A DNA stretch of 64,000 nt. Origin: Leptospiraceae bacterium. GTDB taxonomy: Bacteria; Spirochaetota; Leptospiria; Leptospirales; Leptospiraceae. The notes under the pieces are model-generated. The model was given only the letters and a program-made list of their open reading frames with translations. It ran no database searches and was not told where the DNA came from. The DNA is taken from assembly GCA_024233875.1 (NCBI GenBank), contig JACKPB010000004.1:248001-312000 (forward strand). Reading direction: 5' to 3'. This document shows positions 28,143 through 36,885 of the stretch, piece by piece. Made by a program: the position numbers and the translations under genes. Every line of letters begins with the position of its first letter. Position 1 is the stretch's first letter.

Positions 28143-28883
28143 TCAATAATCTATTCTATCTTCAATATAAATTGTTTCTACTGATAGATTATTTTTTATT
28201 CGATTTTGAAGTTGTTTGATACCTAAAGTCTCGGTAGCATAATGCCCTGCTACCATGAGACTGATTCCATACTCTCTGGAAAGACCGATAGTTTCATATC
28301 TTAGTTCTCCGGTTATAAAGAGATCACATTGTTTACCGAATAATGAGTACAATTCAGAAGAACCATTCCCCGTGCAAACTCCGAAGGTTTTCGCTTTGCC
28401 TTTAGAAAAATCAAAACACTTAGTGTTTGTGTTTAGATTTGTATCTAAGATATCGGAGACTTCTTTTAAGTCTTTTTCTTCTTCCCATTCTGCCAGATAG
28501 GATACCGATCCGAATTCTGAAATCAGTTTGCCATTCAATAGTTTGATAAGGCTAACATTATTTCCGATTTCAGGATGTTTGTCCAGGGGGAGATGCATGC
28601 CTACCAGAGATATATCCGAATTCATCAAGAGTTGGATACGTTTCTTGGTTATTTCCGTTATAGATGAAAGATTCGGCCAGAAAAGACCATGGTGAGAAAT
28701 GAGCATATCCGCTTTCTGTCGGACAGCTTCTTCTATTGTAAAAAGATTAGTGTCAACAGAAAATGCAATTTTGTTGATGGAATCCCTGCCCTCAATCTGC
28801 AAACCATTAACGGAGTATTTCTCGGTGAAATCCTTGTATTGAAAAATTGTATTTAAATAATCTAATATATCATTTCTGGTCAT
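28143..28883 (-). CDS. Nif3-like dinuclear metal protein
   Basis: A 246-residue protein of the Nif3/YbgI/YqfO family. It shows the N-terminal VNGLQIEG, the metal-binding ISHHGLFW and HLPLDKHPEIGNN, and the C-terminal ITGELRYE and GHYATET segments. Members form toroidal hexamers with two metals per subunit, and GTP cyclohydrolase-type roles have been discussed. I place the start at 28883, where AAGGAG lies 9 bases upstream, rather than an ATG 51 bases earlier. It is adjacent (1 base) to the convergent hydrolase gene. Confidence 0.9.
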   Translation of the reverse strand: MTRNDILDYLNTIFQYKDFTEKYSVNGLQIEGRDSINKIAFSVDTNLFTIEEAVRQKADMLISHHGLFWPNLSSITEITKKRIQLLMNSDISLVGMHLPLDKHPEIGNNVSLIKLLNGKLISEFGSVSYLAEWEEEKDLKEVSDILDTNLNTNTKCFDFSKGKAKTFGVCTGNGSSELYSLFGKQCDLFITGELRYETIGLSREYGISLMVAGHYATETLGIKQLQNRIKNNLSVETIYIEDRIDY

Positions 28884-28903
28884 GTACCAATGCTCCTTAA
28901 TAA

Positions 28904-29066
28904 TTACACTTTTCCTGTTAGGGTATGTAGCCACTTTATAGCTGATTTCTCTATAAATGAGTAAACATTTTTAAAAATGACTGAAAGATTCTCCTATTCA
29001 AGAATACTTCCTGAAGCCTGTATGTCAATAGAAACCGAAAAATGTAGATCGAACTTAATTTTTTGA
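28904..29066 (-). pseudogene. Decayed reading frame overlapping repeat copy 1
   Basis: Read on the minus strand, this intergenic stretch gives a frame with the peptide FSVSIDIQASGSILE, an in-frame TAG, then a segment ending KSAIKWLHTLTGKV and TAA. The same frame at the second repeat copy gives ESAIKWLHTLIGK. Three of the four DNA differences within the repeat fall at third codon positions, as expected for related coding DNA. I do not recognise the peptide. A relic of a mobile or multicopy gene is likely, and a conserved small RNA is the alternative. Confidence 0.4.
28910..28947 (+). repeat. 38-bp dispersed repeat, copy 1
   Basis: Matches copy 2 at 54721-54758 in 34 of 38 positions and begins TTTTCCT..AGGGTATGTAGCCA. 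Similarity seems to continue weakly for about 30 bases beyond. Both copies lie in intergenic DNA in the same orientation. This copy spans the region upstream of nif3. I saw no third copy in the window. Confidence 0.7.
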
Positions 29067-29146
29067 CTCACCTTACGCACTTCGTGTGAAAGGTGAGAAA
29101 AATGAAAGGGAGCCTTTCAGCAATTTGGGGACTCAGCCTCCCCAAA
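29067..29146. other. Array of three hairpins in a 389-base gene-free region
   Basis: Three hairpins lie in a row. At 29067-29097, CTCACCTT/AAGGTGAG extends through a mismatch to CGCAC/GTGTG with a TTC loop. At 29103-29119, TGAAAGG-gag-CCTTTCA. At 29124-29146, TTTGGGGA/TCCCCAAA. The gap 28884-29272 otherwise holds only the repeat and decayed frame. Mobile-element remnant, structured RNA, or complex terminator for the upstream minus-strand gene are all possible. Confidence 0.5.
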
Positions 29147-29272
29147 CCCATATTTTTACTGATTTATTAGCAAAAAATGATTTTGATTTTAAACTAAAAA
29201 AAATTAGAAAAATAAAATACTGCGTAAGATGAGTTAATAAAAGATGATTTTGTGTAAAAAAAAATAAAATGT

Positions 29273-30325
29273 TCAGGAATCGAGATGTTCGAGATTCTCT
29301 TCAATGATAGACAACTGCTTTAGAGATAAATTGTAATATATGCAATGAACCAAAAAACCTTTGTCCGAAGGTTCTATCTTATTGACTCTTATCCGAATGG
29401 TGAGTTTGCCTGTTGGAAGAATTAAATCTAAAATACAGATCTCACCTGTGGCAAATATCCTGGTGAAATGTTTATTGTTTGTATGAGTAAATGTGATTTC
29501 TGATTGATTGAAATGGGATACATTACAGATCTCTCTGGATTCTTCAAAATTCGTATAGTCAGAGATTTCTTTTCGAATGGATGAGGCGACCAGACTCACC
29601 AGGTTAAAAGAGTTTAGGTCCAAAACTGATTGGTGCTGAACCTGAACATATCCGATGAGGGTATACTTTCTATAGATGATAGGAATGCAAATTTCAGATA
29701 GAATTCCATCTGCTATAAGATAGTCCAGGTCAATGACTCTTGCAAATCCAAAATGAGGTACAAATCCGTCGGGCACAGAAGTTCGATCTTCAAAATTGGG
29801 GAGGAAGATGGGTTGTTCATAGTGGTGCATGAGTCTCATGCGTTCATCATGTCTTTCATGAATAAATATCTTGTACTTATGAAAGAGATGAACCAATCGA
29901 AAGGAATTTGATTTTATAATTTTTTTTATTTCATCATCATTCAAAAACTTTTTTACATCATTCTGTCCGATTATATTGGACACATGAATGTCCTTCAGAC
30001 TGAACTTATGTTTTAGTAATTGTTTTCCGGTCTCATTTTCCAGACTGATTACTTTTAATAAGGTAGGGGAGAGACACTCTATTCCCGAATTGTCCACAGA
30101 TTCAAAATTGGTTGTGAGGAGAAATATTTTTCCTAGGTTTGATATCAAAACTCTTTCTTTTTCAGGTTTTGTTGGTTCTGAAAGTTTCACAAAGAGTTTT
30201 TCATTTTGATATCTGATTGATGAAACCAGAATCGAACTTCCATCTTTTTGTTTTAGCTGTACTTTGGTTTTAAGAAAGACAGCTTCTATGATTTGTTGGA
30301 TATTTTTAGGGTCGGATATTTCCAT
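29273..30325 (-). CDS. PilZ-like protein, possible DUF1577 family
   Basis: A 350-residue soluble protein I can only partly place. The N-terminal part (about 10-90) and the last 90 residues look like beta-barrels of the PilZ type, but a clear RxxxR-DxSxxG c-di-GMP motif is missing. A middle region (about 130-260) resembles a GAF-like domain (IPIIYRKYTLIGYVQV followed by a helix). Leptospira has a lineage-specific family, DUF1577, with this feel. It stands alone, 118 bases from ribBA on the same strand. Confidence 0.55.
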   Translation of the reverse strand: MEISDPKNIQQIIEAVFLKTKVQLKQKDGSSILVSSIRYQNEKLFVKLSEPTKPEKERVLISNLGKIFLLTTNFESVDNSGIECLSPTLLKVISLENETGKQLLKHKFSLKDIHVSNIIGQNDVKKFLNDDEIKKIIKSNSFRLVHLFHKYKIFIHERHDERMRLMHHYEQPIFLPNFEDRTSVPDGFVPHFGFARVIDLDYLIADGILSEICIPIIYRKYTLIGYVQVQHQSVLDLNSFNLVSLVASSIRKEISDYTNFEESREICNVSHFNQSEITFTHTNNKHFTRIFATGEICILDLILPTGKLTIRIRVNKIEPSDKGFLVHCIYYNLSLKQLSIIEENLEHLDS

Positions 30326-30443
30326 TGAAAAGTTTCACAGCCTTTTCTCATTTTGAGATAAGTTAGGATTCTTTTCATAGATTGATTTATTGCAATAAAA
30401 AATATTTATATGGAAGTTTTTGACTTAGAAACTTATTGAATTT

Positions 30444-31655
30444 TCAAAGTGACTGAAGTAGATGTCCCAGTTTTTGTTTCTTGGTCAAAAGATATTTTTG
30501 GTTTTCTTCACCCGCCTGAATTTCGAGTGGGACCCTATTGGTCACCTGAAGTCCATATCCCTCCAATCCTACAATCTTTCTGGGGTTATTTGTCATGATC
30601 TTCATTCTATCAATTCCCAGATCCCGAAGGATTTGAGCACCGATTCCATAATCTCTCAGATCAGGGGGGAAGCCCAGTTTTTCATTGGCTTCAACTGTAT
30701 CCAGACCTGTATCCTGGATGCTATAGGCTTTTAGTTTATTGATGATACCAATTCCCCTTCCTTCCTGTCGCATATAGAGAAGAACACCCTTTCCTTCTTT
30801 TTCAATCTTCTCCAGAGCGGCGTGCAACTGGGGTCCGCAATCACAGCGATTGCTCATAAAAATATCCCCTGTCAGGCACTCTGAATGAACTCTGACAAGA
30901 ACTTCTTCCCCGGGATCAATCTCACCTTTGACCATAGCAATGTGAATCTTGTCGTCGATCAGAGTGGAGTAGGCTCTAATTTTGAACTCACCATACTCTG
31001 TGGGTAGTCTTGCTTCTGCTTCAAACTTTATCAGGCGATCTTTTTGGGTTCGATAGGCTATCAAATCGGCAATTGTATAAATATTCAAATTATGAGACTT
31101 GGCAAATCCATCTAGGTCCTTCATTCTGGCCATGGTTCCATCGTCATTCATGATTTCACAGATCACAGCAGCAGGTTTCAATCCGGCCAAAACTGATAGA
31201 TCTACAGAAGCTTCTGTGTGACCTGCCCGACGAAGAACTCCTCCCTTTCTGGCTTCCAGAGGGAAAAGATGTCCGGGACGAACCAGGTCGTCGGGTGTGG
31301 AGGATTCATTCAATAAGACAGAGATAGTTTTCGAACGGTCAAATGCAGAGATCCCGGTTGTAACACCCTGTTTGGCATCCACAGAGACTGTAAAGGCGGT
31401 ACCGTGATGATCTCCTCCTTTGTCTACCATCCTTGCCAGGCCCAATTGATTGAGACGTTCCGAAGTCATTGGAATACAAATCAGACCCCTACCGTGAGTA
31501 GCCATAAAGTTGATCTTTTCCGGACTTGCGTATTCTGCAGCTATCACCAGATCCCCCTCATTTTCTCTATCTTCTGAGTCCACAAGTATGATCATCTTTC
31601 CTGATCTGATCTCTTCTATAGCCCGTTCAATTTTCTCTATCATAGTTCTAACCAT
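30444..31655 (-). CDS. ribBA: Bifunctional riboflavin enzyme RibBA
   Basis: A 403-residue fusion of 3,4-dihydroxy-2-butanone-4-phosphate synthase (residues 1-205, with DSEDRENEGDLVIAAE and GHTEASVDL) and GTP cyclohydrolase II (about 210-403, with zinc ligands in ECLTGDIFMSNRCDCG and RQEGRGIGI). Both supply riboflavin precursors. The second Met, at 31643, would also fit. I see no FMN riboswitch in the 305-base divergent region upstream. Both halves keep their signature residues by eye. Confidence 0.95.
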   Translation of the reverse strand: MVRTMIEKIERAIEEIRSGKMIILVDSEDRENEGDLVIAAEYASPEKINFMATHGRGLICIPMTSERLNQLGLARMVDKGGDHHGTAFTVSVDAKQGVTTGISAFDRSKTISVLLNESSTPDDLVRPGHLFPLEARKGGVLRRAGHTEASVDLSVLAGLKPAAVICEIMNDDGTMARMKDLDGFAKSHNLNIYTIADLIAYRTQKDRLIKFEAEARLPTEYGEFKIRAYSTLIDDKIHIAMVKGEIDPGEEVLVRVHSECLTGDIFMSNRCDCGPQLHAALEKIEKEGKGVLLYMRQEGRGIGIINKLKAYSIQDTGLDTVEANEKLGFPPDLRDYGIGAQILRDLGIDRMKIMTNNPRKIVGLEGYGLQVTNRVPLEIQAGEENQKYLLTKKQKLGHLLQSL

Positions 31656-31836
31656 TTGTAGGGTGGAAATTTAGAAAACTATAAAAAAAGAATTCTCCGA
31701 TCGAATTCATAATATTTTTTCGTTTGTAGCATTTTCAAAAAAATTTGCAATTTCCCGGAAGAATCTGTTCTACAAAGGCTACTTACCTTTAGAAGAAATT
31801 CGCAAGTATTTCTGAAAACCGGTACATTATTGTCAG

Positions 31837-31865
31837 GTTCTGAATTCTGTCTCATAATTCAGAAC
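31837..31865. promoter_or_regulatory. 10-bp inverted repeat between divergent ribBA and STAS genes
   Basis: GTTCTGAATT and AATTCAGAAC are perfect arms separated by 9 bases, in the 305-base gene-free divergent region (31656-31960). There is no T-tract on either strand, so a terminator is unlikely. A dimeric regulator site or leader hairpin is possible. Nothing else is recognised in the gap except the STAS ribosome binding site AAGGAAGGA. Confidence 0.35.
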
Positions 31866-31960
31866 AAAAACTTAAATGTTAATGAAATAAAGAGATTTAC
31901 AGAATCAATCCAATTCTTATATTGACGGGAGTTGAAAATATAAGATAAGGAAGGATCACC

Positions 31961-32338
31961 TTGGAATTAAAGCTACGCACACTCGGAAAAGTCAAAATCA
32001 TAGAAATATATGGGAAATTTGATATTGAAAACACCGAAGAGTTCGAAACTCTTTTCCAAAAGCAACTGGAGGCCAATCCTTCTACTCTAGCCATCGATAT
32101 GAACAAACTCGATTATATCGACTCCTCAGGTATCGGAACTCTTATTAAATCATTGAATGCTATCAAAAGTAAAAAGGGCATCCTCATTTTGGTAGGCTTG
32201 AAACCCATGATTCTAAATGTTTTCAAATTAGCGAAATTGGATATGTTCTTTGAGATCATGACCAATGAACAGTTTGAAACAAAATTTGGTAATGACGATG
32301 ATAGTGAGATTGACGATTTGATGAAGAAAAGAATTTAA
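31961..32338 (+). CDS. STAS-domain anti-anti-sigma factor
   Basis: A 125-residue protein of the SpoIIAA/RsbV family. The motif LDYIDSSGIGTLIKSL (about residues 47-62) holds the Ser that is phosphorylated by an anti-sigma kinase and dephosphorylated by a PP2C phosphatase. The C-terminal DDDSEIDDLMKK tail is acidic. The TTG start has AAGGAAGGA 5 bases upstream. Its stop shares TTAA with the convergent def stop. The PP2C-HATPase protein encoded 2 kb downstream is a plausible partner, but pairing is inferred. Confidence 0.9.
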   Translation: MELKLRTLGKVKIIEIYGKFDIENTEEFETLFQKQLEANPSTLAIDMNKLDYIDSSGIGTLIKSLNAIKSKKGILILVGLKPMILNVFKLAKLDMFFEIMTNEQFETKFGNDDDSEIDDLMKKRI

Positions 32339-32874
32339 TCCAATTCTTTTCCTTTGGTATCAACTTCATCTGTATATCCAAACAACTTAGAGCTTTTAAG
32401 CCTATCTACATACAAGACACCATCCAGGTGATCGCATTCATGTTGATAGACAACTGCGTTGAAGTCATCTATGACTTTTGAGTGAAATTTCCATTTTTCA
32501 TCATAGTATTCTATTTTTATCTTTGCAGGTCTTTCTACAAACCCCCTCATCCCAGGAACGGATAGACATCCCTCCCAAAAGCCACCATCGGGTGGAGAAA
32601 GCGGAGTGATTACAGGATTGATGAGAACCTGATCAATTATCTTGGGGGTGTCTGGATATCTTTCATTTTCTTCTTCTTTGCTGACTACAACTACACGTTT
32701 CAGGACTCCGATCTGGGGTGCAGCCAGTCCAACTCCTTTTTCGAATCTCATCGTATCAAAGAGATCTCCAATGAGCTTTTTAAAATCCTTAGTTGTGATT
32801 TCTGACTCGTCAACCGGCTGGCTAATTTTTCGAAGTGTAGGGTTTCCGAGTCTCAACACTTTTTTTACTGCCAT
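32335..32874 (-). CDS. def: Peptide deformylase
   Basis: Removes the N-formyl group from new proteins. The 179 residues show all three motifs: GVGLAAPQIG (about 48-57), EGCLSVPG with the Cys metal ligand (about 104-111), and HECDHLDG with two His ligands (about 146-153). I chose the ATG at 32874, preceded by AGGAG, rather than two codons earlier. It converges on the STAS gene with overlapping stops. Confidence 0.95.
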   Translation of the reverse strand: MAVKKVLRLGNPTLRKISQPVDESEITTKDFKKLIGDLFDTMRFEKGVGLAAPQIGVLKRVVVVSKEEENERYPDTPKIIDQVLINPVITPLSPPDGGFWEGCLSVPGMRGFVERPAKIKIEYYDEKWKFHSKVIDDFNAVVYQHECDHLDGVLYVDRLKSSKLFGYTDEVDTKGKELD

Positions 32875-32893
32875 ACGCACTCCTAAATTCTTA

Positions 32894-33616
32894 TTATGGT
32901 TCTAATATTTTTTCTCTGTCTTTTTCGATCAACCAAAGGAGAAGTTTTTGTACCTTTTTTTGTGATAACATCTTCTCTTCAGAGATCCGGTCCAATCGAA
33001 AAATCTCGGGTTTTTTTTTGATTTTTCTGAAATCAAGGATACTTTCAAAAGGAATGTCTTCCGAAACCAGGAAATGTGTCTCGACTTTTTGTTCCTGCAT
33101 ACAGAGTACTTTCAGATACTTTATATATCTATAAAAAAAATCCAGGATAAAAGGAAAAAGATGAATTCTTAAAAACCAATCGGGTTGACTGATCCACCAA
33201 TTCCAAAACGCAGAGAAAGGTGAGTAGAAATTGTCCTCGGTTTCGGTCAAAAAAAGAGGTGCTACCAGATAAAGGCTTTGAATTTTTTCTAAGAGGGAAA
33301 GACAAATGTGAAGAGCCAGAGTAGAGCTACTTCCCTCAGCGATAACGATTACCTTTCCATCCGCCCGAAGGACAATTTCTTCCAATTGATTCCAGGTCTC
33401 TTCCAGAAAGTTTTTATCAGGGTTTTCGACTCCATCGAATCTAAGAGTCTTGACATGAGTCACCGAATATTTCTTGGATAGCTCAACCTCGAGTTCTGTG
33501 AGTGAGCCTTTTTGAGTAGTAAAGAAATCTTCAAGGAGGAGAACCTGAGGTGAGGTTTGGTCTCCATATTTATCAAATGTTAATGTGTTTTCAAAATGGA
33601 TTTTATTTGAACTCAT
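32894..33616 (-). CDS. Hypothetical protein, possibly a degenerate alpha/beta hydrolase
   Basis: A 240-residue protein. VIVIAEGSSSTLALH (about residues 89-103) sits where a hydrolase nucleophile elbow would be, but it reads EGSSS rather than GxSxG. The preceding PQVLLLEDF could be the strand leading to an oxyanion loop. The C-terminal half is rich in aromatic and basic residues. No family is certain. It lies upstream of def on the same strand (19-base gap), so the two may be co-transcribed. Confidence 0.5.
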   Translation of the reverse strand: MSSNKIHFENTLTFDKYGDQTSPQVLLLEDFFTTQKGSLTELEVELSKKYSVTHVKTLRFDGVENPDKNFLEETWNQLEEIVLRADGKVIVIAEGSSSTLALHICLSLLEKIQSLYLVAPLFLTETEDNFYSPFSAFWNWWISQPDWFLRIHLFPFILDFFYRYIKYLKVLCMQEQKVETHFLVSEDIPFESILDFRKIKKKPEIFRLDRISEEKMLSQKKVQKLLLWLIEKDREKILEP

Positions 33617-33686
33617 AAAAAAAACATTGACTCTTTAGGATTTTCCAGTTATTTGAGATTAGGGTTTGTTTGGAAAAGTAGGGATT

Positions 33687-33759
<73 letters not shown>

Positions 33760-33826
33760 TTAACTCAAGAATTATCAAGGGGAAAGGGACGTCAAATAAG
33801 TTTTTCCAGGATTAAGGTATTTTTCT

Positions 33827-34138
33827 ATGAGTGATACAATAGAGGGTCTCAAAAAACAATTGGATTTACAGAACAAACTGATCAAGGGATACGAGAAAGT
33901 TCTTCAATTGAATGAGAAAGAGTTAGCTAATGCCGACGAAATTATTAAAATGTATGAATCCATCATGAGTTATTCATCAGTTGAATTGAAAAATGCTCAG
34001 GAGACAGTTAAGGCTTCAGATATCGTTGCCAGTATATCCAGAGATGAATTGATGAACGCATTGCAAAAGATAAAAGAATTGGAAAATCATAACAAAAAGC
34101 TTCGGGAAGAAGCCCTGAATCTAAATTTTAAAAGCTGA
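33827..34138 (+). CDS. Small coiled-coil protein
   Basis: A 103-residue protein that is nearly all helix, with heptad-like patterns (LKKQLDLQNKLIKGYEKVL and KELENHNKKLREEALNL). It has no signal peptide, Cys or Trp. AAGG lies 9 bases before the ATG. Its stop is 7 bases from the start of the large phosphatase gene, so it is likely a partner or dimerisation element for that signalling protein. I do not recognise the family. Confidence 0.75.
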   Translation: MSDTIEGLKKQLDLQNKLIKGYEKVLQLNEKELANADEIIKMYESIMSYSSVELKNAQETVKASDIVASISRDELMNALQKIKELENHNKKLREEALNLNFKS

Positions 34139-34145
34139 TACTGCC

Positions 34146-36857
34146 TTGCCAAACGAATATGTACAGTCTCTAGTCGATTCAACAGGTGATGTAACTATTA
34201 TCCCGCATAGGGAAAGGCTCAAAGACATTTTCCTCCTTATTCTCCGGGAGGCTGTTCGAACTATAGGTGCAAAACGTGGAAACCTATTCTTTCCGGATGA
34301 GACCGGTAAGTTAATCCCTCTTACCTCGGATACGAGCAATGCATTCAGTCAGAGTCTGGCTGAGTTTTGTTTTGAAAATCAAGAGAAGCTCCTCATCAAA
34401 AAAAATGAAACATGGAAAGGGATGGAGGCGACCGAATCCTATCTCACCTGCTTTCTGGGGGAAGAATTCACAAAATTAGGGGTTTTTCTTCTCGAGGGGA
34501 TTCAGGACTTTGAAAACTTTTCCACCTCGGATTTTGATACTTTCATTGTTTATTCTAATACACTATCTCTTCTTCTCCGTGAATCCTGTTCGGTTTCCGG
34601 TGAAGAGGAAATTTTTCTAAAATTCTCCACATCTATAGTTCTGTTACTCCATTCCACAGACAACTATCAGAAAAAAAACCGACTGGAATATTTGTTGAAA
34701 GAAGTGATTCGGGTATCCGGGCTCATCAACTCTTCGAATCACCTAAACTCTCTCCTTCTTGAAGTTATGGAATCGGTGAAGACAGTCTTCAAAACAGAGT
34801 CCTGCTCGATTCTTCTGGTAGATAGAGAGAAGAATGATCTTTATTTTCATCTAATCGCAGGGGAAAAAGAAGAGGAGATTTCTAAGATTCGTGTTCCGAT
34901 GGGAAAGGGAATCGCCGGAACTGTAGCTGTATCCAAAGAGCCGATGATTATCAATGACGCTCAAAATGATGATAGGGTTTACAAGGTTGTAGATAAGAGT
35001 ACAGGGTTTATAACTAGAAATATTCTGGCAGCGGCATTGATCGTAGGTGAAGAAGTTATCGGAGTTATCGAAGCTATCAACACCATCGATAGAAATAATT
35101 TCAATGAAACTGACATAGACCTCTTTTTGAGTTTTTCGGATGCAGCCGCTCTGGCTATTCAAAAAACAAGACTATTGGATGATTTGGAGAAATCCAACAA
35201 GGATCTCGAGAAGACAGTTGGAGAGTTGGGTAGCTTGTATGAATTGGGTCTGGCAGTAAATGAATCCAAAAATGATGAAGAGCTCTACCTGAGATCCATA
35301 AAGATCATGTCGAGAGAATTGAATTCGAATCGTACTTCTGTAATTATATTAGAAAAAGATAATAAAGTAAAAATTAAATCATTGATAGATGACAACTATC
35401 AGAGTTCAACCGATACACTCTCAGAAAATTCAATTATCCTGGATGTTATCAATCAGAACAAATCCAAGTCCAGTCAATCAAGTGAAAATGAAATAACCGA
35501 TTCTGTGGATAAAAAATTTCTCCTCGGAGCCTATGTCATCATTCCTATGGTTTTCAGTACAGGGAAACCGTTTGGCGCCATAACGATATCAGAGAACAGG
35601 GATTTGGTTCCATATACACAGAGTCAATTGCGTTTGATTCTAACAATCTCATCGCAATTTGTAAAAGGCTTGGAAAACATTAAACTCAATCAGGATATGC
35701 TTGATAAAAAAGCGATTGAGAAAGAAATCGAAATCACCAGAAATATCCAAAAGAATATCCTTCCATCCAAGACTTTAACAGGTTCCAACTTTGAGTTGGG
35801 TGTCAAATCAGTTCCTGCTAAAGATGTCTCGGGTGATTTTTACGACTACTATATGTATGAGGACGGACAGTTTTCCTTTTTGATTGCTGACGTCTCCGGA
35901 AAGAGTCTTCCGGCTGCTATCTTTATGGCAATGAGTTCATCTATCATTCGAACAATAAGTAGGGATCACACTCTCAGTCCTGCCGAACTCCTTCAACAGT
36001 CCAATTCATTAATTTTTGAAGATTCCGAATCCGGAATGTTTGTAACCTTATTTTACATACATTACAATCCCTCTACCTCTGTGATTGACTTTGCATCAGC
36101 CGGTCACAATGATCAGATTTGGATTAAAAAAGATGGGACCTATGAACTTATGAAAGGAAAGGGGGCTCCTCTGGGTGTTGTGAGGAACACAACCTATCAG
36201 GGCGGACAGATCCGTCCCCAGAGTGGTGATATGATAGTCCTGTACACAGATGGTGCTATAGAAGAGAAGGATGCCGACAATGAAGAATTTGGTTTGGATC
36301 GTTTTGTTCAGGAAATCATCACCCGAAAGGACAAACCTACCCAGGTAATTATAGAAGAAGTATACGAAGAAATTTCAAAATTTTCAGGCGGTTTGGAGCA
36401 ATACGATGACTTCACCGTCCTCATCCTAAAATTCAATGATGACTATCAGTTCAGAAAGAAATTTCCGGCAACCAACATGCAGATTCCCAATCTCAGAGAC
36501 TTTATTTTTGGTGCTATCAAAGTTCGAAATCTTTCTGAGACAGCTTATGAAGACATACTTCTCTGCTGTGATGAAGCAGCTACGAATATCGTTATGCATT
36601 CCTACCGGAATACAGAAATCAAGAATCCTCATTTTGAATGTGCGATCCGTTTCACTGATGATAAGATTCAAATCCTCCTAAGGGACCAGGGAACTCAATT
36701 CATTAGGGAAAAAGTACCCAAACCCTCCTTAGAGGCAAACCTCAAAGGAGAGAGAAAAGGTGGGTTCGGGGTCTTTTTGATAGAGAAATTGATGGATAAG
36801 GTAGAATACAATTACGATGGAAAGTACAATGAGATTCTTATGGAGAAAAAAGTCTGA
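34146..36857 (+). CDS. GAF-SpoIIE phosphatase-HATPase signalling protein
   Basis: A 903-residue cytoplasmic signalling protein. It has an N-terminal GAF-like region, two clearer GAF domains (about 200-345 and 365-515), a SpoIIE-type PP2C phosphatase (about 545-755, with SGDFYDY, IADVSGKSLPAA and YTDGAIEE), and a C-terminal RsbW-like ATPase (about 775-903) with N-box DEAATNIVMHSYRN, DQGTQF and GGFGVFLI. It thus joins phosphatase and kinase in one chain, a partner-switching arrangement. The start is TTG at 34146. The adenylate cyclase gene follows after 28 bases. Confidence 0.9.
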   Translation: MPNEYVQSLVDSTGDVTIIPHRERLKDIFLLILREAVRTIGAKRGNLFFPDETGKLIPLTSDTSNAFSQSLAEFCFENQEKLLIKKNETWKGMEATESYLTCFLGEEFTKLGVFLLEGIQDFENFSTSDFDTFIVYSNTLSLLLRESCSVSGEEEIFLKFSTSIVLLLHSTDNYQKKNRLEYLLKEVIRVSGLINSSNHLNSLLLEVMESVKTVFKTESCSILLVDREKNDLYFHLIAGEKEEEISKIRVPMGKGIAGTVAVSKEPMIINDAQNDDRVYKVVDKSTGFITRNILAAALIVGEEVIGVIEAINTIDRNNFNETDIDLFLSFSDAAALAIQKTRLLDDLEKSNKDLEKTVGELGSLYELGLAVNESKNDEELYLRSIKIMSRELNSNRTSVIILEKDNKVKIKSLIDDNYQSSTDTLSENSIILDVINQNKSKSSQSSENEITDSVDKKFLLGAYVIIPMVFSTGKPFGAITISENRDLVPYTQSQLRLILTISSQFVKGLENIKLNQDMLDKKAIEKEIEITRNIQKNILPSKTLTGSNFELGVKSVPAKDVSGDFYDYYMYEDGQFSFLIADVSGKSLPAAIFMAMSSSIIRTISRDHTLSPAELLQQSNSLIFEDSESGMFVTLFYIHYNPSTSVIDFASAGHNDQIWIKKDGTYELMKGKGAPLGVVRNTTYQGGQIRPQSGDMIVLYTDGAIEEKDADNEEFGLDRFVQEIITRKDKPTQVIIEEVYEEISKFSGGLEQYDDFTVLILKFNDDYQFRKKFPATNMQIPNLRDFIFGAIKVRNLSETAYEDILLCCDEAATNIVMHSYRNTEIKNPHFECAIRFTDDKIQILLRDQGTQFIREKVPKPSLEANLKGERKGGFGVFLIEKLMDKVEYNYDGKYNEILMEKKV

Positions 36858-36885
36858 TCTCCATATTCTTAAATGAATTGACTAT

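Noticed and set aside
31656..31960. FMN riboswitch before ribBA
   Set aside because: None of the conserved AGGGGCAGGGTGAAATTCCC-type segments are present on the minus strand.
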